DNA of 48,429 nt from Pseudomonas donghuensis (lineage in GTDB: Bacteria; Pseudomonadota; Gammaproteobacteria; Pseudomonadales; Pseudomonadaceae), in NCBI RefSeq assembly GCF_000259195.1, contig NZ_JH650777.1, positions 33,595-82,023 on the forward strand. The letters are read 5' to 3'. Positions 40,656 through 48,425 of this stretch are shown in pieces (the first letter of the stretch is position 1; each line of letters opens with the position of its first letter). The notes below the pieces were generated by a model that was not told where the DNA came from, ran no database searches, and worked only from the letters and a program-made list of their open reading frames with translations. A program made the translations under genes and the position numbers.

Positions 40656-41038
40656 AGTGGTTATCCCGCGGGCTGTTGGCCGGGCTGTTGCTGCCATTGA
40701 GCGGGTGTCAGATTGCCCTGTACCCGATTACCCTGGTCAGCTGCGCTTTGCGTGCGCAGCCGACGCTCTCCCCTGAAGCCTTGCCGCTGGCGAGGGTGGG
40801 GCAGCCCTATCAGACGCAGATCACGCTCATCGCCAGCAGTTCGCCGGTGAGTGGCTTCTATGCCGAACCCTTACCGCCAGGGCTGACACTGCAGCACCAG
40901 GGCCGCAGGCCTGACGCGACATTGGTCGGCACACCGCAACGTGCGGGGGTCTATCACTTCGTGGTGTCGGTGGGGACGTTTGGTACGCAGTGTGCTGGCT
41001 TGAGTGCGGATCGCGAGTATCGCCTTGAGGTGAAGTGA
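40652..41038 (+). CDS. Small lipoprotein with Ig-like (putative-Ig) domain
   Basis: 128 residues starting GTG, overlapping the kinase stop (GTGA). The signal peptide ends in the lipobox LPLSGC. The mature part resembles a putative-Ig fold: GQPYQTQITLIASSSPVSGFYAEPLPPGLTLQ, then TLVGTPQRAGVYHFVVSVGT, as found in He_PIG-type domains. Its coupling to the kinase suggests a shared function, perhaps signal input, but nothing proves it. Confidence 0.8.
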   Translation: MKWLSRGLLAGLLLPLSGCQIALYPITLVSCALRAQPTLSPEALPLARVGQPYQTQITLIASSSPVSGFYAEPLPPGLTLQHQGRRPDATLVGTPQRAGVYHFVVSVGTFGTQCAGLSADREYRLEVK

Positions 41039-41103
41039 CGAGTGTCGTCGCCGGAGGTGGAAGGCTGTGCGACACTCCACCCTTTGCTCCACAGGATTGC
41101 CCC

Positions 41104-41748
41104 ATGAACCCGGCTAAACCCGCCCTGATCCGCGAAACCTTCCCCGTCGGCCCGTTGCAGTGCAACTGCACCATCATCGGTGACCCGATCAGCAAAAAGG
41201 CCATCGTCGTCGATCCGGGTGGCAATCACGAGCAGATCCTCGCCCGCCTGGATGCCCATGGCCTGAAGGTGGTGAGCATCATCCATACCCACGCGCATCT
41301 GGATCATTTCCTCGCCTCCGGGCAGTTGAAGGAGAAGACCGGCGCCACCCTGCACCTGCATAAGGACGACCAGTTCCTCTGGGACAACCTGGAAATGCAG
41401 TGCCAGATGTTCGGCGTGCCCTACACTCCGGTGCCGGCGCCGGACCGCTGGCTGGCCGATGACGAAGAACTGGCCTGCGGCTGTGGCGTGGCCTTGCACA
41501 CCCCGGGGCACACGCCGGGCTCGATGAGTTTCTGGTTCGCCGAGGCCAAGCTGCTGATTGCAGGCGATACGCTTTTTCGCCGTGGGATTGGTCGCACCGA
41601 TTTGTGGGGTGGTGATCAGGCGACTATCGTTCGTTCCATCAAGCAGCGCTTGTACAGCCTGGATGAAGAGGCCACGGTGGTGACCGGACATGGGCCGGAT
41701 ACCCGCCTGGGTGATGAGATGCGCCAGAACCCGTTCGTGCGCGCGTGA
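41104..41748 (+). CDS. Glyoxalase II-like metallo-beta-lactamase-fold hydrolase
   Basis: 214 residues from the ATG at 41104. The zinc motif is IHTHAHLDHFLA (HxHxDH), with further metal ligands in HTPGHTPGSMSFW, LLIAGDTLFRRGIGRTD and VVTGHGPDT. This matches YcbL/GloC-like enzymes that hydrolyse S-lactoylglutathione. In-frame codons upstream from 41035 lack an RBS. Confidence 0.92.
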   Translation: MNPAKPALIRETFPVGPLQCNCTIIGDPISKKAIVVDPGGNHEQILARLDAHGLKVVSIIHTHAHLDHFLASGQLKEKTGATLHLHKDDQFLWDNLEMQCQMFGVPYTPVPAPDRWLADDEELACGCGVALHTPGHTPGSMSFWFAEAKLLIAGDTLFRRGIGRTDLWGGDQATIVRSIKQRLYSLDEEATVVTGHGPDTRLGDEMRQNPFVRA

Positions 41749-41843
41749 AGTTTCAGGGAATTTTTCTGCTTTGCTGCAATCCAAGGCTGGCATAGATCCG
41801 AATCAGATCCGCTGCACTTTCGAATTACAGTAGGAGCTTGTCC

Positions 41844-42539
41844 ATGTTCACCATGCGTCGTTTGATTATCGTCGCTACCGCTGCCGCGCTGATGTCCGGT
41901 TGTGCCAGCCCCAACCCGTATGACAGCCAGGGTCAGGCGCAGCAGGGTTCCACAGGGATGAGCAAAACTGCCAAGTACGGCGGCCTGGGTGCGCTGGCCG
42001 GTGCCATTGCCGGTGCCGCCATCGACCATAACAACCGCGGCAAGGGTGCGCTGATCGGCGCTGCCGCGGTGGGCGCCGCCGCCGCAGGTTATGGCTACTA
42101 CGCCGACAAGCAGGAAGCTGCCCTGCGTGAGAGCATGGCCAACACCGGTGTCGAGGTTCAACGTCAGGGCGATCAGATCAAGCTGATCATGCCGGGTAAC
42201 ATCACCTTCGCCACCGACTCGGCCAACATTGCCCCGAGCTTCTACTCGCCGCTGAACAACCTGGCCAACTCCTTCAAGCAGTTCAACCAGAACACCATTG
42301 AAGTGGTCGGCTACACCGACAGTACCGGCAGCCGTCAGCACAACATGGACCTGTCGCAACGTCGGGCGCAATCGGTGGTCAGCTACCTGACCTCCCAGGG
42401 TGTTGACCCGAGCCGCGTCAGCGCCCGTGGCCTGGGCCCGGACCAGCCGATCGCCAGCAACGCCGACGCCAACGGCCGCGCGCAGAACCGTCGGGTAGAG
42501 GTCAACCTCAAGCCGATTCCTGGGCAGCAGTACCAGTAA
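41844..42539 (+). CDS. OmpA-family lipoprotein with glycine zipper
   Basis: 231 residues. Signal peptide MFTMRRLIIVATAAALMSGC with lipobox (Cys20). A glycine-zipper segment (LGALAGAIAGAA ... GALIGAAAVGAAAAGYGYY, about 50-88) precedes a C-terminal OmpA peptidoglycan-binding domain with IEVVGYTDSTGS and NMDLSQRRAQSVVSYL. RBS TAGGAG fits the ATG at 41844, not the TTG two codons earlier. It anchors the outer membrane to the cell wall. Confidence 0.93.
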   Translation: MFTMRRLIIVATAAALMSGCASPNPYDSQGQAQQGSTGMSKTAKYGGLGALAGAIAGAAIDHNNRGKGALIGAAAVGAAAAGYGYYADKQEAALRESMANTGVEVQRQGDQIKLIMPGNITFATDSANIAPSFYSPLNNLANSFKQFNQNTIEVVGYTDSTGSRQHNMDLSQRRAQSVVSYLTSQGVDPSRVSARGLGPDQPIASNADANGRAQNRRVEVNLKPIPGQQYQ

Positions 42540-42550
42540 ATTCAGGGTGT

Positions 42551-42580
42551 AAAAAAGGGGAGCCAGGCTCCCCTTTTTTT
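42551..42580 (+). terminator. Rho-independent terminator after OmpA-family gene
   Basis: A6-GGGGAGCC / GGCTCCCC-T7 hairpin with a 2-base loop. Confidence 0.94.
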
Positions 42581-42594
42581 GTGCCTGTAATGGC

Positions 42595-42622
42595 CTCATC
42601 GCTGGCAAGCCAGCTCCCACAG
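42595..42622 (+). repeat. Single REP element
   Basis: TCATCGCTGGCAAGCCAGCTCCCACAG, one copy, same class as the other elements in this window. Confidence 0.85.
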
Positions 42623-42719
42623 AGGCCTGGTTAGCATCCTGCAACAGCCTTGGGCTGGTAGTTTGAGCGTCCTAGGACCTATCCTACGAATTCTGTCGCC
42701 CTGCAGATGATTGCTCCGG

Positions 42720-42978
42720 GGGAAGTACGCCACTAGGCTCACCGGGTCGCTGATGTATCAGCGATCGGGTTTGGCGACCTGGAGCAAACAAAAGACTGCA
42801 CCATGTGAATGCTTGTCGGCGTTAAGTTGCGCTGACTTCACTTTATGGTGGCTGTGCGCGGGAGGGCTTCGGCCCTGCCGGGTTTCCCTTTTGGCTCGGT
42901 TCGCCAATCCGCGTACAGCCGCCACCCCTTCGTTTGGCGACGAGTCGGTGGCTGCTCCATTCCAAAAGGAGCTTCATC
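42720..42978 (+). other. Structured leader upstream of DUF3077 gene
   Basis: The leader holds a perfect hairpin TCGCTGAT-GT-ATCAGCGA (42747-42764). It also has a long bulged stem, GGTGGCTGTGCGCG (42847-42860) with CGCG-TACAGCCGCCACC (42910-42926), enclosing GGGC-TTCG-GCCC (UUCG tetraloop). GTTTGGCGAC occurs twice (near 42769 and 42931). From memory, a very similar leader precedes DUF3077/DUF6124 genes at many loci in pseudomonads. Whether it is an RNA or DNA element is open. Confidence 0.65.
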
Positions 42979-43296
42979 ATGAAAAAAATCGTTCCAGACC
43001 CACCTGAATTCCACCTTCTCGAAACCACAGAAACCCCATTCGGCCTCTGCGATGCTGGTCATCCACAGTTATTCGCCGTGCGCGCCGGGGTCAATGTCGA
43101 AGATGCGCTGGTGCATGCATCGCTGTATTTGAAGTGCGCAAGCCTGACCGGGCCGCTGGCGGTCGAGCATACCTGTGAGCCGGGGCGAGGGTTTCTTCAG
43201 GCGACCCTGCATTCCCATGAAATGGCCAAGGCATTGATTGATGCGTTGCTCGATGGGCTGGAGAGCCGTGTGATCAGGATGCCAGGCGGCGCCTGA
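42979..43296 (+). CDS. DUF3077-family small protein
   Basis: 105 residues from the ATG at 42979 (AAAAGGAGC upstream). The N-terminus MKKIVPDPPEFHLLETTETPFGLCDAGHPQLFAVRAGVNVEDALVHASLYLKCA is typical of this Pseudomonas-restricted family. It is soluble and helical; function unknown. A long structured leader precedes it, and a CGAGCGC-GTT-GCGCTCG hairpin plus REP pair follow. G+C is similar to the neighbours, so recent transfer is not apparent. Confidence 0.82.
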   Translation: MKKIVPDPPEFHLLETTETPFGLCDAGHPQLFAVRAGVNVEDALVHASLYLKCASLTGPLAVEHTCEPGRGFLQATLHSHEMAKALIDALLDGLESRVIRMPGGA

Positions 43297-43300
43297 GTTG

Positions 43301-43392
43301 CGAGCGCGTTGCGCTCGATCGCTGGCAAGGCCAGCTCCCACAGGTCCGGTGTGTGCCCAGATTAATTGTGGAAGCCGGCTTTGCCGGCGATA
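43301..43392. repeat. GCGC hairpin and inverted REP pair
   Basis: CGAGCGC-GTT-GCGCTCG (43301-43317), then a REP copy, then its diverged inverted partner ending TTGCCGGCGAT at 43392. It lies between convergent genes. Confidence 0.82.
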
Positions 43393-43408
43393 CGGTAGGT
43401 CAGGCGAC

Positions 43409-43993
43409 TCAGCTTGGGCTTCTGGTAGTGATTGTCAGTACATCGGTATAAACGATGACCACAGACTGGCCGACCTTGAGATTTTTCATGCGGGCCTGAA
43501 GGTCAGGGTCTTCGACCTTCACGACCTTTTGCGGGCCCTCAGGTGGCGTCAGCGTTACCTCATGGGTTTTCAGGTCGATCTTGGTGATCTTCGAGGTGAC
43601 CTTGATCTGCCGAAATGCCTCACCACCTGGGTTAGGGTTGTCCTTGGTGGCGCGAATGACACCGGCCTCCTTGCTGATGCCCGGGGCCTTGGTGAGGTCG
43701 GTTTCGAGCACAGTAGCAACCGAGCGGTTGACTGTGATGTTGACCAGGTCGCCGACCTTGAGGTTATGCAGGGCCTTGGCCTGTTCGCTCACCTGGATCG
43801 GCACCTCAGAGTTCTCAGGCCCTGCCACCGTAACGACGCGCTTATCGAGGTCAACGGCAAGGACTTTGGTATTCACCACATCCTCAGTGGCGACAGCGTC
43901 GATCAGGATGTCTTCTGCCTGCACCGTGAAACTGGCTGCAGACAGAAGTGAAACAACAGCAAAAGCATGGGCAAAGCGGCGCAGCGGTTTCAT
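43409..43993 (-). CDS. Hypothetical periplasmic protein
   Basis: 194 residues from the ATG at 43993 (AAGGA upstream). Signal peptide MKPLRRFAHAFAVVSLLSAASFTVQA, cleaved before EDILIDA. The mature part has two similar halves, each with a KVLAVDLDKRVVTV / KITKIDLKTHEVTL strand pattern and a LKVGDLVNI / LKVGQSVVIVY segment. This suggests a duplicated small beta-barrel (OB- or SH3-like) domain. I know no named family. Function unknown. Confidence 0.78.
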   Translation of the reverse strand: MKPLRRFAHAFAVVSLLSAASFTVQAEDILIDAVATEDVVNTKVLAVDLDKRVVTVAGPENSEVPIQVSEQAKALHNLKVGDLVNITVNRSVATVLETDLTKAPGISKEAGVIRATKDNPNPGGEAFRQIKVTSKITKIDLKTHEVTLTPPEGPQKVVKVEDPDLQARMKNLKVGQSVVIVYTDVLTITTRSPS

Positions 43994-44061
43994 AGGCTTA
44001 CGTTCCTTGTGATTGCTAGTGAAATCATCGTAGGAAGTGAGCATAGATGCTGTCCGGCAAA

Positions 44062-44964
44062 TTACCCGTCGGCGTTTTGTCGCAGCCGTTCGAGCAAGGC
44101 GTCCTTATCGCTCCACAGCTGGTTGATCCATTGCTGGAAGGCCAGGCGATAGGTCTCATCCTGGTCGTAGTTCCTGCCCAGGAACTCGGCCGGAATCGCC
44201 AGTTCCTCGAAGTGCACGACAATGTGCCTGACCCGCCCGCACAGCAAGTCCCAGAAGCCTGGCGCCCCGTTTGGATAGTGAATGGTGACGTTGATGATCG
44301 ACTGCAGTTGCTCGCCCATGGCATCGAGCACAAAGGCAATACCGCCGGCCTTGGGCTTGAGCAAGTGCTTGAACGGCGACTGCTGCTGGCGATGCTTGGC
44401 CTGCGTGAACCGCGTGCCTTCGGCGAAGTTGAAGATTGCCGTCGGCTTGCCGCGAAACTTGGCGCAGGTGCGGCGGGTGGTTTCCAGGTCCTTGCCGGCC
44501 TTTTCCGGGTGCTTGGCCAGGTACGCCTTGGAGTAGCGCTTCATGAACGGGAAGCCCAGCGCCCACCAGGCCAGGCCGATCACCGGCACCCAGATCAGTA
44601 CCTGCTTGAGGAAGAACTTCAGCGGGCGGATACGGCGGTTGAGCACGTACTGCAGTACCAGGATATCGACCCAGCTCTGGTGGTTGCTGGTGACCAGGTA
44701 GCTGTGCTGGTAGTCCAGCCCGGCCAGGCCCTCGACCTGCCAGCGGGCCTTGCCCAGCAGGTTGATCCAGGCGTTGTTGTTGCTGATCCAGGTTTCGTGG
44801 ATGTGGCGCATCAGTTCATCGGTGAGCCGCTGCGCCGCGGCGAACGGCAGCAACAGCTTGAACAGGCTGACGATGAACAACGGGGTGCAGCAGACGATGG
44901 TGTTGAGCCCCAGCAGCAACGAGGCGATAACCCCGCGCAGCGGCGCGGGTAGCAATCCGAGCAT
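44062..44964 (-). CDS. YihG-like membrane acyltransferase
   Basis: 300 residues from the ATG at 44964. A TTG two codons upstream is possible but overlaps the pta stop. N-terminal membrane segments (VIASLLLGLNTIVCCTPLFIVSLFKLLLPF) precede the acyltransferase motif SNHQSWVD (motif I) and FAEGTRFTQAKHRQQQ (motif III). It is a 1-acylglycerol-3-phosphate acyltransferase-type enzyme, closest in feature to YihG. It directly follows pta (2-base gap), so they are probably co-expressed. Confidence 0.9.
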   Translation of the reverse strand: MLGLLPAPLRGVIASLLLGLNTIVCCTPLFIVSLFKLLLPFAAAQRLTDELMRHIHETWISNNNAWINLLGKARWQVEGLAGLDYQHSYLVTSNHQSWVDILVLQYVLNRRIRPLKFFLKQVLIWVPVIGLAWWALGFPFMKRYSKAYLAKHPEKAGKDLETTRRTCAKFRGKPTAIFNFAEGTRFTQAKHRQQQSPFKHLLKPKAGGIAFVLDAMGEQLQSIINVTIHYPNGAPGFWDLLCGRVRHIVVHFEELAIPAEFLGRNYDQDETYRLAFQQWINQLWSDKDALLERLRQNADG

Positions 44965-44966
44965 GT

Positions 44967-47063
44967 TCAACTATCCAGTGAGCGGTTGGCCTGAATGGCG
45001 GTCAGGGCGATGGTGTAGACGATGTCGTCGACCTGGGCGCCGCGCGGCAGGTCGTTGACCGGCTTGCGCAGGCCTTGCAGCATCGGCCCCAGGCTTACGC
45101 AATCGGCGCTGCGCTGCACGGCCTTGTGGGTGGTGTTGCCGGTGTTCAGGTCGGGGAACACGAACACGGTGGCGCGGCCGGCCACTTGACTGTTGGGCGC
45201 CAGTTGCCGGGCGATGTCCAGGTTGGCCGCAGCGTCGTACTGCAAGGGGCCGTCGATCAGCAGGCCGCGCTGGGTTTCCTGGGCCAGCAGGGTGGCTTCG
45301 CGAACCTTCTCGACCTCTTCGCCACTGGCCGAATCACCGCTGGAGTAGCTGATCATCGCCACCCGCGGGGCAATACCGAAGGCTTCGGCGGAGTCGGCGC
45401 TCTGCAGGGCGATTTCCGCCAGCTCATGGGCCGTTGGGTGCGGGTTCATCACGCAGTCGCCGTACACCAGCACCTGCTCGGGGAACAGCATGAAGAACAC
45501 CGACGACACAAGGCTGCAGCCCGGCGCGGTCTTGATCAGTTGCAGGGCCGGGCGGATGGTGTTGGCGGTGGAGTGCACCAGGCCCGACACCAGGCCGTCG
45601 ACCTCGTCCAGGGCCAGCATCATGGTGCCGATCACCACCGGGTCTTCCAATTGTTGCTCGGCCATCGGTGCATTGAGGCTCTTGCTCTTGCGCAGGCTGA
45701 CCATCGGCTCGACGTAGCGCTCGCGGATCAGGTCCGGGTCAAGAATCTCCAGGCCTTCGGGCAAGGTAATGCCCTGGGCGCGGGCCACGGCCTGAACGTC
45801 GTCGGGCTTGGCCAGCAGCACACAGCGGGCAATACCGCGGGCCTGGCAGATGGCGGCGGCCTGCACGGTCATCGGCTCGGCGCCTTCGGGCAGGACAATG
45901 CGCTTGTTGGCCTGCTGGGCGCGCTGGATCAACTGGTAGCGGAACACGGCTGGCGACAGGCGCAGCTCGCGCGGGGTGCCGCAGCGCTGGTGCAGCCAGT
46001 CGGCGTCCAGGTAGCTGGCGACGAAATCGGTGATCAGCTCCGCGCGCTCGCGGTCATCCACCGGGATTTCCTTGTTCAGGCCGTTGAGCTGGTTGGCGGT
46101 GTCGTAGGAGCCGGTGCTTACCGACAGGACCGGCAAGCCGGCCAGTAGCGCGCCCTGGCACAGTTCGAGGATGCGCGGGTCGGGCTTGCTGTCGCTGGTC
46201 AGCAGCAGGCCCGCCAGCGGTACACCGTTGATCGCCGCCAGGCTCACGGCGAGGATGATGTCGTCGCGATCCCCCGGGGTCACCACCAGCGTGCCGGGCT
46301 TGAGCAGCGGCACGGTATTGGCCACGGTGCGGGCGCAGATGATGATCTTGTTCATCCGCCGGGTTTCGTAGTCGCCGGCATTGAGTACCTGGGCGCCGAG
46401 CAGTTCGGCCACGTCGCGGGTGCGTGGGTCGTTGAGGCCGGCCTGGAAGGGGATGCAGCCGAGCAGGCGGAAGTCGCCGCCGCGCAGCAGCGGCGAATGC
46501 TCGACCAGGCGCGCGGCGAAGGCGCTCATGTCCTCGTCGGTGCGCACCTTGTTGAGAATTACCCCGAGCACTTTCGGGTCGCGTGGCCCGCCAAACAGCT
46601 GGGCCTGCAGTTCGACGCGCCCGGACAGCTCGGTGAGCACCTCGTTTTCCGGTGCCGACACCAGGATCACTTCGGCATCCAGGCTCTTGGCCAGGTGCAG
46701 GTTGACCCGCGCGGCGTAGCTGGCGTGGCGGGTCGGGACCATGCCTTCGACCACCACCACGTCCTTGCCGATGCAGGCCTGCTGGTAGAGAGTAATGATT
46801 TCCTCGAGCAGCTCATCCAGCTGGCCGTCGCCCAGCATACGCTCGACATGTGCCAGGCTCAGCGGCTGCGGTGGCTTCAGGCCATGGGTGCGGGCAACCA
46901 GTTCGGTGGAGCGTTCCGGGCCGGTATCGCCCGGGTGCGGCTGGGCAATCGGCTTGAAGAAGCCAACCTTCAACCCGGCACGCTCCAGGGTGCGCACCAG
47001 GCCCAGGCTGATGGAGGTCAGGCCGACGCCAAAGTCGGTCGGCGCGATAAAAAATGTCTGCAT
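44967..47063 (-). CDS. pta: Phosphate acetyltransferase
   Basis: 698 residues, the long form. An N-terminal P-loop-like (dethiobiotin synthetase-like) domain starts MQTFFIAPTDFGVGLTSISLGLVR, a DRTGG domain lies in the middle, and the catalytic PTA domain runs from about 375 (RIVLPEGAEPMTVQAAAICQ, SSVFFMLFP, ISYSSGDSASGEEVEKVREA, PLQYDAAAN). It interconverts acetyl-CoA and acetyl phosphate. No acetate kinase gene is adjacent. The start at 47063 is preferred because the extension upstream lacks the family N-terminus. Confidence 0.95.
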   Translation of the reverse strand: MQTFFIAPTDFGVGLTSISLGLVRTLERAGLKVGFFKPIAQPHPGDTGPERSTELVARTHGLKPPQPLSLAHVERMLGDGQLDELLEEIITLYQQACIGKDVVVVEGMVPTRHASYAARVNLHLAKSLDAEVILVSAPENEVLTELSGRVELQAQLFGGPRDPKVLGVILNKVRTDEDMSAFAARLVEHSPLLRGGDFRLLGCIPFQAGLNDPRTRDVAELLGAQVLNAGDYETRRMNKIIICARTVANTVPLLKPGTLVVTPGDRDDIILAVSLAAINGVPLAGLLLTSDSKPDPRILELCQGALLAGLPVLSVSTGSYDTANQLNGLNKEIPVDDRERAELITDFVASYLDADWLHQRCGTPRELRLSPAVFRYQLIQRAQQANKRIVLPEGAEPMTVQAAAICQARGIARCVLLAKPDDVQAVARAQGITLPEGLEILDPDLIRERYVEPMVSLRKSKSLNAPMAEQQLEDPVVIGTMMLALDEVDGLVSGLVHSTANTIRPALQLIKTAPGCSLVSSVFFMLFPEQVLVYGDCVMNPHPTAHELAEIALQSADSAEAFGIAPRVAMISYSSGDSASGEEVEKVREATLLAQETQRGLLIDGPLQYDAAANLDIARQLAPNSQVAGRATVFVFPDLNTGNTTHKAVQRSADCVSLGPMLQGLRKPVNDLPRGAQVDDIVYTIALTAIQANRSLDS

Positions 47064-47151
47064 GCGAGCTTCTCGAAATGAGCTGTGCAAAAGAATCAAT
47101 TGCCAAGGGTATCGCTATCGACCCCCCGAGCGCACCCGTCGCAAATATCCG

Positions 47152-47173
47152 GCAACCCGTTTGTCCGGGTTGC
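47152..47173. promoter_or_regulatory. Perfect hairpin in pta/slyD divergent region
   Basis: GCAACCCG-TTTGTC-CGGGTTGC, 8-bp arms, between the divergent pta and slyD starts. Could be an operator or a leader structure. Confidence 0.4.
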
Positions 47174-47241
47174 GTTCGCTTTCAGGCGAGGCCTTGGTTA
47201 CACTTGTTCGTTCTACATTCTTATGCAAAAGGTCTCGCCCC

Positions 47242-47727
47242 ATGCTGATCGCCGCCAAAAAGGCTGTCTCCATCGACTATACCCTGACCAACGACGCTGG
47301 TGAGGTCATCGACAGCTCCGCCGGCGGCGCTCCGCTGGTCTACCTGCATGGCGCAGGCAACATCATTCCGGGCCTGGAAAAAGCCCTGGAAGGTAAAACC
47401 ACCGGTGACGAGCTGGACGTTGCCGTCGAGCCGGAAGACGCCTACGGCGAATACCTGGCCGAGCTGGTCAGCACCCTGAACCGCAGCATGTTCGAAGGTG
47501 TCGACGAGCTGGAAGTGGGCATGCAGTTCCACGCTTCGGCGCCGGATGGCCAGATGCAGATCGTCACCATTCGCGACCTGGACGGCGACGACGTCACCGT
47601 CGACGGCAACCACCCACTGGCTGGCCAGCGCCTGAACTTCAAGGTCAAGGTCGTCAACGTGCGTGATGCCAGCGAAGAAGAAGTAGCCCATGGCCACGTC
47701 CATGGCGAAGGTGGCCATCACCACTGA
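47242..47727 (+). CDS. slyD: FKBP-type peptidyl-prolyl isomerase SlyD
   Basis: 161 residues. FKBP core with YTLTNDAGEVIDSS and GAGNIIPGLEKALEGKTTGDELDVAVEPEDAYGEY, an inserted chaperone flap domain (about 70-125), and a short His-rich metal-binding tail, EVAHGHVHGEGGHHH. It folds proline-limited proteins and may help nickel delivery. The ATG at 47242 is the family start; the longer open frame overlaps the pta gene and is rejected. A long hairpin follows. Confidence 0.93.
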   Translation: MLIAAKKAVSIDYTLTNDAGEVIDSSAGGAPLVYLHGAGNIIPGLEKALEGKTTGDELDVAVEPEDAYGEYLAELVSTLNRSMFEGVDELEVGMQFHASAPDGQMQIVTIRDLDGDDVTVDGNHPLAGQRLNFKVKVVNVRDASEEEVAHGHVHGEGGHHH

Positions 47728-47755
47728 TTTTCTGCGCTAAGCTCAGAGAGTCGCG

Positions 47756-47816
47756 AAGGCGCCCGGGCAAGTCCGTCGCTCCAGCAGGGGAAGACGGCTT
47801 GGCAGGGCGCCTTTTT
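47756..47816 (+). terminator. Long stem-loop with T-tract between slyD and glutathione peroxidase gene
   Basis: AAGGCGCCC / GGGCGCCTT closes a longer imperfect stem (GGCAAG.CCGTC with GACGG.CTTGGC), followed by TTTTT. It works as slyD terminator and may also regulate the next gene. Confidence 0.75.
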
Positions 47817-47880
47817 GATGGGCTGGTTTTACTGATTGCAGCTCGCAGCGGCAACCGGGATCTGGAAAGGGGAGTACGTC

Positions 47881-48363
47881 ATGAGTGCATTTCACGACCT
47901 GAAGCTGCAGGCACTGAATGGCCAGGAGTTGCCTCTGGCGCCGTTCAAGGGCCAGGTGGTGCTGGTGGTCAATGTCGCCTCCAAGTGTGGCCTGACCCCA
48001 CAGTATGCGGCGCTGGAAAACCTCTATCAGCAGTACAAGGGCAAAGGCTTCAGTGTGCTGGGCCTGCCGTGCAACCAGTTTGCCGGCCAGGAGCCAGGGA
48101 CTGAAGAAGAAATCCAGAAGTTCTGCAGCCTGAACTACGGCGTGAGCTTTCCGTTGGGCAGCAAGCTTGAAGTCAACGGCCACGACCGTCATCAGCTGTA
48201 TCGCTTGCTGGCGGGTGAAGGCGCCGAGTTTCCGGGCGATATCACCTGGAACTTCGAGAAGTTTCTGGTCGGTAAGGACGGCCGCGTGCTGGCGCGTTTC
48301 TCGCCACGTACCGCGCCGGATGATCCGACAGTGGTGCAGGCGATCGAGAAGGCTTTGGCCTGA
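47881..48363 (+). CDS. Glutathione/thioredoxin peroxidase (GPx family, Cys type)
   Basis: 160 residues from the ATG at 47881. The peroxidatic Cys36 is in VNVASKCGLTPQY, the second conserved motif is LGLPCNQFAGQEPG, and the third is ITWNFEKFLVGKDG (with Trp-Asn of the tetrad). A likely resolving Cys82 (EEEIQKFCS) favours thioredoxin as reductant. It removes hydroperoxides. Right REP pair follows the stop. Confidence 0.93.
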   Translation: MSAFHDLKLQALNGQELPLAPFKGQVVLVVNVASKCGLTPQYAALENLYQQYKGKGFSVLGLPCNQFAGQEPGTEEEIQKFCSLNYGVSFPLGSKLEVNGHDRHQLYRLLAGEGAEFPGDITWNFEKFLVGKDGRVLARFSPRTAPDDPTVVQAIEKALA

Positions 48364-48371
48364 TCGGCCCT

Positions 48372-48425
48372 ATCGCGGGGCAAGCCCGCTCCTACAGAAG
48401 TGTAGGAGCGGGCTTGCCCCGCGAT
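48372..48425. repeat. Perfect inverted REP pair of a second class
   Basis: Arms of 25 bases with a GAAG loop, an exact inverted repeat. The arm sequence (ATCGCGGGGCAAGCCCGCTC, then CTACA) differs from the GCTGGCAAGCCAGCTCCCACA class elsewhere in the window. Confidence 0.92.

Noticed and set aside
42720..42978. DUF3077 leader as a c4-type phage antisense RNA
   Set aside because: The GC-rich stems invite the comparison, but I could not match the c4 arrangement and there are no phage genes nearby.
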